DNA of 64,000 nt. Origin: JAFAHS01 sp046728175. Lineage in GTDB: Bacteria; Desulfobacterota; Binatia; Binatales; Binataceae. A program made the translations under genes and the position numbers. Shown piece by piece: positions 62,837 through 64,000 of the stretch. The stretch spans positions 49,699 through 113,698 of the forward strand of contig JBKPEA010000100.1 of assembly GCA_046728175.1 (NCBI GenBank). The letters run 5' to 3'. A model generated the notes under the pieces. That model was not told the origin of the DNA. It searched no databases and was given only the letters and a program-made list of their open reading frames with translations. Numbering within the stretch: the first letter of the stretch is position 1; every line of letters starts with the position of its first letter.

Positions 62837-63223
62837 TTACTCCGGTACCTTCTTGACCCACTCCAGGTCATGCTTGACCCACACGTAAATCAGCCCAACG
62901 AACAGGATCAGGAGGAATATGAGAATTTCCGAGAGGGCATAGAGCCCCTGACCGCCGCGCACCCAATCGAGATAGACGGCTGCGATCGGATAGACAAACG
63001 CGACTTCCACTTCGAACACCACAAAGATTAACGCAATCAGGTAGAACCGGACGTTGAAGTTGATCCATGCGCGCCCGGTCGGCGGTTCGCCGCACTCGTA
63101 GGGCATCACCTTGCGTTCATAAGGGTTGTTCGGAGCCAGCAACCTCTGCAGCCCGAACATCGCCGCGATTAGCCCGATGCCAAAGATGGTCAGAGCCAGC
63201 GGCACTCCGAAGTGCAAATACAT
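62837..63223 (-). CDS. nuoA: NADH-quinone oxidoreductase subunit A
   Basis: First gene of the operon. Membrane subunit (128 residues, three helices) with YECGEPPTGRAWINFNVRFY and FVVFEVEVAFVYP, the conserved loop around the quinone site. ATG at 63223. Confidence 0.95.
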   Translation of the reverse strand: MYLHFGVPLALTIFGIGLIAAMFGLQRLLAPNNPYERKVMPYECGEPPTGRAWINFNVRFYLIALIFVVFEVEVAFVYPIAAVYLDWVRGGQGLYALSEILIFLLILFVGLIYVWVKHDLEWVKKVPE

Positions 63224-63526
63224 GAACTGATTACCGCAACCTCAATTAGTTGTACCAGATCGTGCTGTCAAGAAGAGCGACTTTTCGCGGAACTTTTGAC
63301 GTTTAAGTCTAGCTTCTTTTACCAATCACTATATCTCAGCCGAGACTGCCGAGAAAATGGCCCTATTCTCTTGATTTGACGAGCTTTCCGAGGATGGTGG
63401 TCGCACCGCGCTCGGTCCCATCAAGCCGCGCGCCTCGAACGTTGCCGAAGCCAACAGTTGACCTCGGCGATTGCTGCCCTCCTCGGCGCGAAGCCGCGTG
63501 CGCTCAAAAGGCGGAGCGGGGTCGGA
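63224..63526. other. Upstream region of nuoA and 3' side of the zinc-ribbon gene
   Basis: 303 bases, relatively AT-rich close to nuoA, without a gene. Besides the TTGACA-like element it holds no clear repeat or hairpin. Confidence 0.5.
63243..63271 (-). promoter_or_regulatory. Candidate promoter ahead of nuoA
   Basis: On the minus strand a perfect TTGACA (63271-63266) is followed after 17 bases by TAATTG (63248-63243), a poor -10. Start of transcription would be about 15 bases before the nuoA ATG. Eye assessment only. Confidence 0.25.
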
Positions 63527-63862
63527 TCAGGACATTTCCTTGATCAGTTTGCCGCTGCGCGCTTTCTCGACCGTGGACTCAAACTGGGGTCCCAAGTCGA
63601 CGCCCATTTCCTTGGCGCGCTTCTTGGCCCACAGCCCAACGTTGCGGGAGTCTCGGTAGAAGGACTCGTCGCGGGGCCTGGAGGTGTCAAAACTCTGAAG
63701 CCGCGAGGCTTCGCTCTCGACCACGGCGAAGCGGGACATCACCCGCCGCAGCCGCGTCGAGTGACAAGCGGGGCATGAAAGGCGCTCGCGCTTGCGGCTC
63801 CCCAGCACGACATGCGAGCTGACCTCGCCGCACCGCGCGCATTCATACTCAAAAATCGGCAT
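63527..63862 (-). CDS. FmdB-family zinc ribbon protein
   Basis: A 111-residue protein with the FmdB-type N-terminal zinc ribbon: MPIFEYECARCGEVSSHVV, then SCPACHSTRLRRVMSRF, giving CxxC...CxxC. The C-terminal half is Arg/Ser-rich and helical, ending KARSGKLIKEMS. Regulatory or nucleic-acid-binding role is common for FmdB-like ribbons but unproven. ATG at 63862. Confidence 0.85.
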   Translation of the reverse strand: MPIFEYECARCGEVSSHVVLGSRKRERLSCPACHSTRLRRVMSRFAVVESEASRLQSFDTSRPRDESFYRDSRNVGLWAKKRAKEMGVDLGPQFESTVEKARSGKLIKEMS

Positions 63863-64000
63863 CTGGCACGAAGAATATCGTGCCCCCTGTGGGCTGGCAA
63901 TCAAGGACGGTGAGACCCACGACCGCTCGATTCGTAAGCCGGAGTTAGCGGGATGGGTAAATCAGGTTTGCGATTGGACTTCCGGCCAGAAACAGTATCC
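63863..64000. other. Window edge without gene evidence
   Basis: No supported frame or motif in the last 138 bases, apart from the ribosome-site region of the zinc ribbon gene. Confidence 0.5.

Noticed and set aside
1..64000. tRNA, rRNA, CRISPR arrays, insertion sequences or prophage genes
   Set aside because: Intergenic regions were scanned by eye for cloverleaf ends, repeat arrays and transposase motifs; none seen. A covariance-model search would be decisive for small RNAs.

Overview
The window is a high-GC (visually well above 60 percent) chromosomal segment from a Gram-negative, apparently aerobic heterotrophic bacterium. A BamD-type outer-membrane assembly lipoprotein, complex I, an oxygen-tolerant type of 2-oxoacid:ferredoxin oxidoreductase and many small-molecule catabolic enzymes (amidohydrolases, nitroreductases, crotonase, acyl-CoA carboxylase, HsaA-like and HpaB-like flavin monooxygenases) fit an uncultured soil lineage such as Binatota or a relative of Desulfobacterota. 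That placement is inference from gene content only. I see no rRNA, tRNA, CRISPR array, insertion sequence, integrase or phage gene.

Layout. 0-8.3 kb: a partial YtcJ-like amidohydrolase, a desulforedoxin-like mini-protein, YgfZ, a small membrane protein and a secreted protein ahead of efp, a THUMP methyltransferase, a SplB-like radical SAM protein and a TolB-like propeller. 8.3-21 kb: a solitary Tat-exported Rieske protein, GNAT acetyltransferase, dodecin, MBL hydrolase, a lipoprotein followed by a strong bidirectional terminator, a LON-domain protein, an HpaB-like monooxygenase, trmB, a BamD-like lipoprotein with an AMIN-like tail, an M20 peptidase, a VOC protein and a crotonase. 21-31.6 kb: a zinc-ribbon/kinase/cyclase/SPOR fusion, a GST, a nitroreductase, two acyl-CoA carboxylase parts around an MFS transporter, and a DprE1/DprE2-like pair. 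31.6-35.2 kb: an HsaA-like hydroxylase with a remnant of an extradiol dioxygenase beside it, a gene-poor 670-bp stretch and an amidohydrolase_2 protein. 35-49 kb: mostly minus-strand housekeeping genes (korAB, acyP, ligA, an MBL/cobalamin adenosyltransferase/rhodanese operon, a NlpC/P60-like hydrolase, DUF1573, accC-accB-aroQ). 49-52.6 kb: an AraC regulator, rsmI, purU and a decayed beta-carbonic anhydrase. 52.8-63.2 kb: one minus-strand nuoABCDHIJKLMN operon without nuoE, nuoF or nuoG. The window ends with an FmdB-type zinc ribbon protein.

How they may work together. KorAB yields reduced ferredoxin, and the complex I encoded here lacks the NADH-oxidising module, so ferredoxin or another carrier could feed it directly. 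Biotin carboxylase, BCCP and the carboxyltransferase, with crotonase and a PduO-type cobalamin adenosyltransferase, suit acyl-CoA/propionyl-CoA metabolism. The most notable items are the kinase-cyclase-SPOR fusion with altered catalytic positions, a DprE1 homologue with Ala where mycobacterial DprE1 has the benzothiazinone-reactive Cys, an EF-P with Asn at the modified loop tip, a radical SAM protein with unusual Cys spacing, and two decayed loci (carbonic anhydrase, extradiol dioxygenase). I did not find a clearly new multi-gene defence or mobile system.
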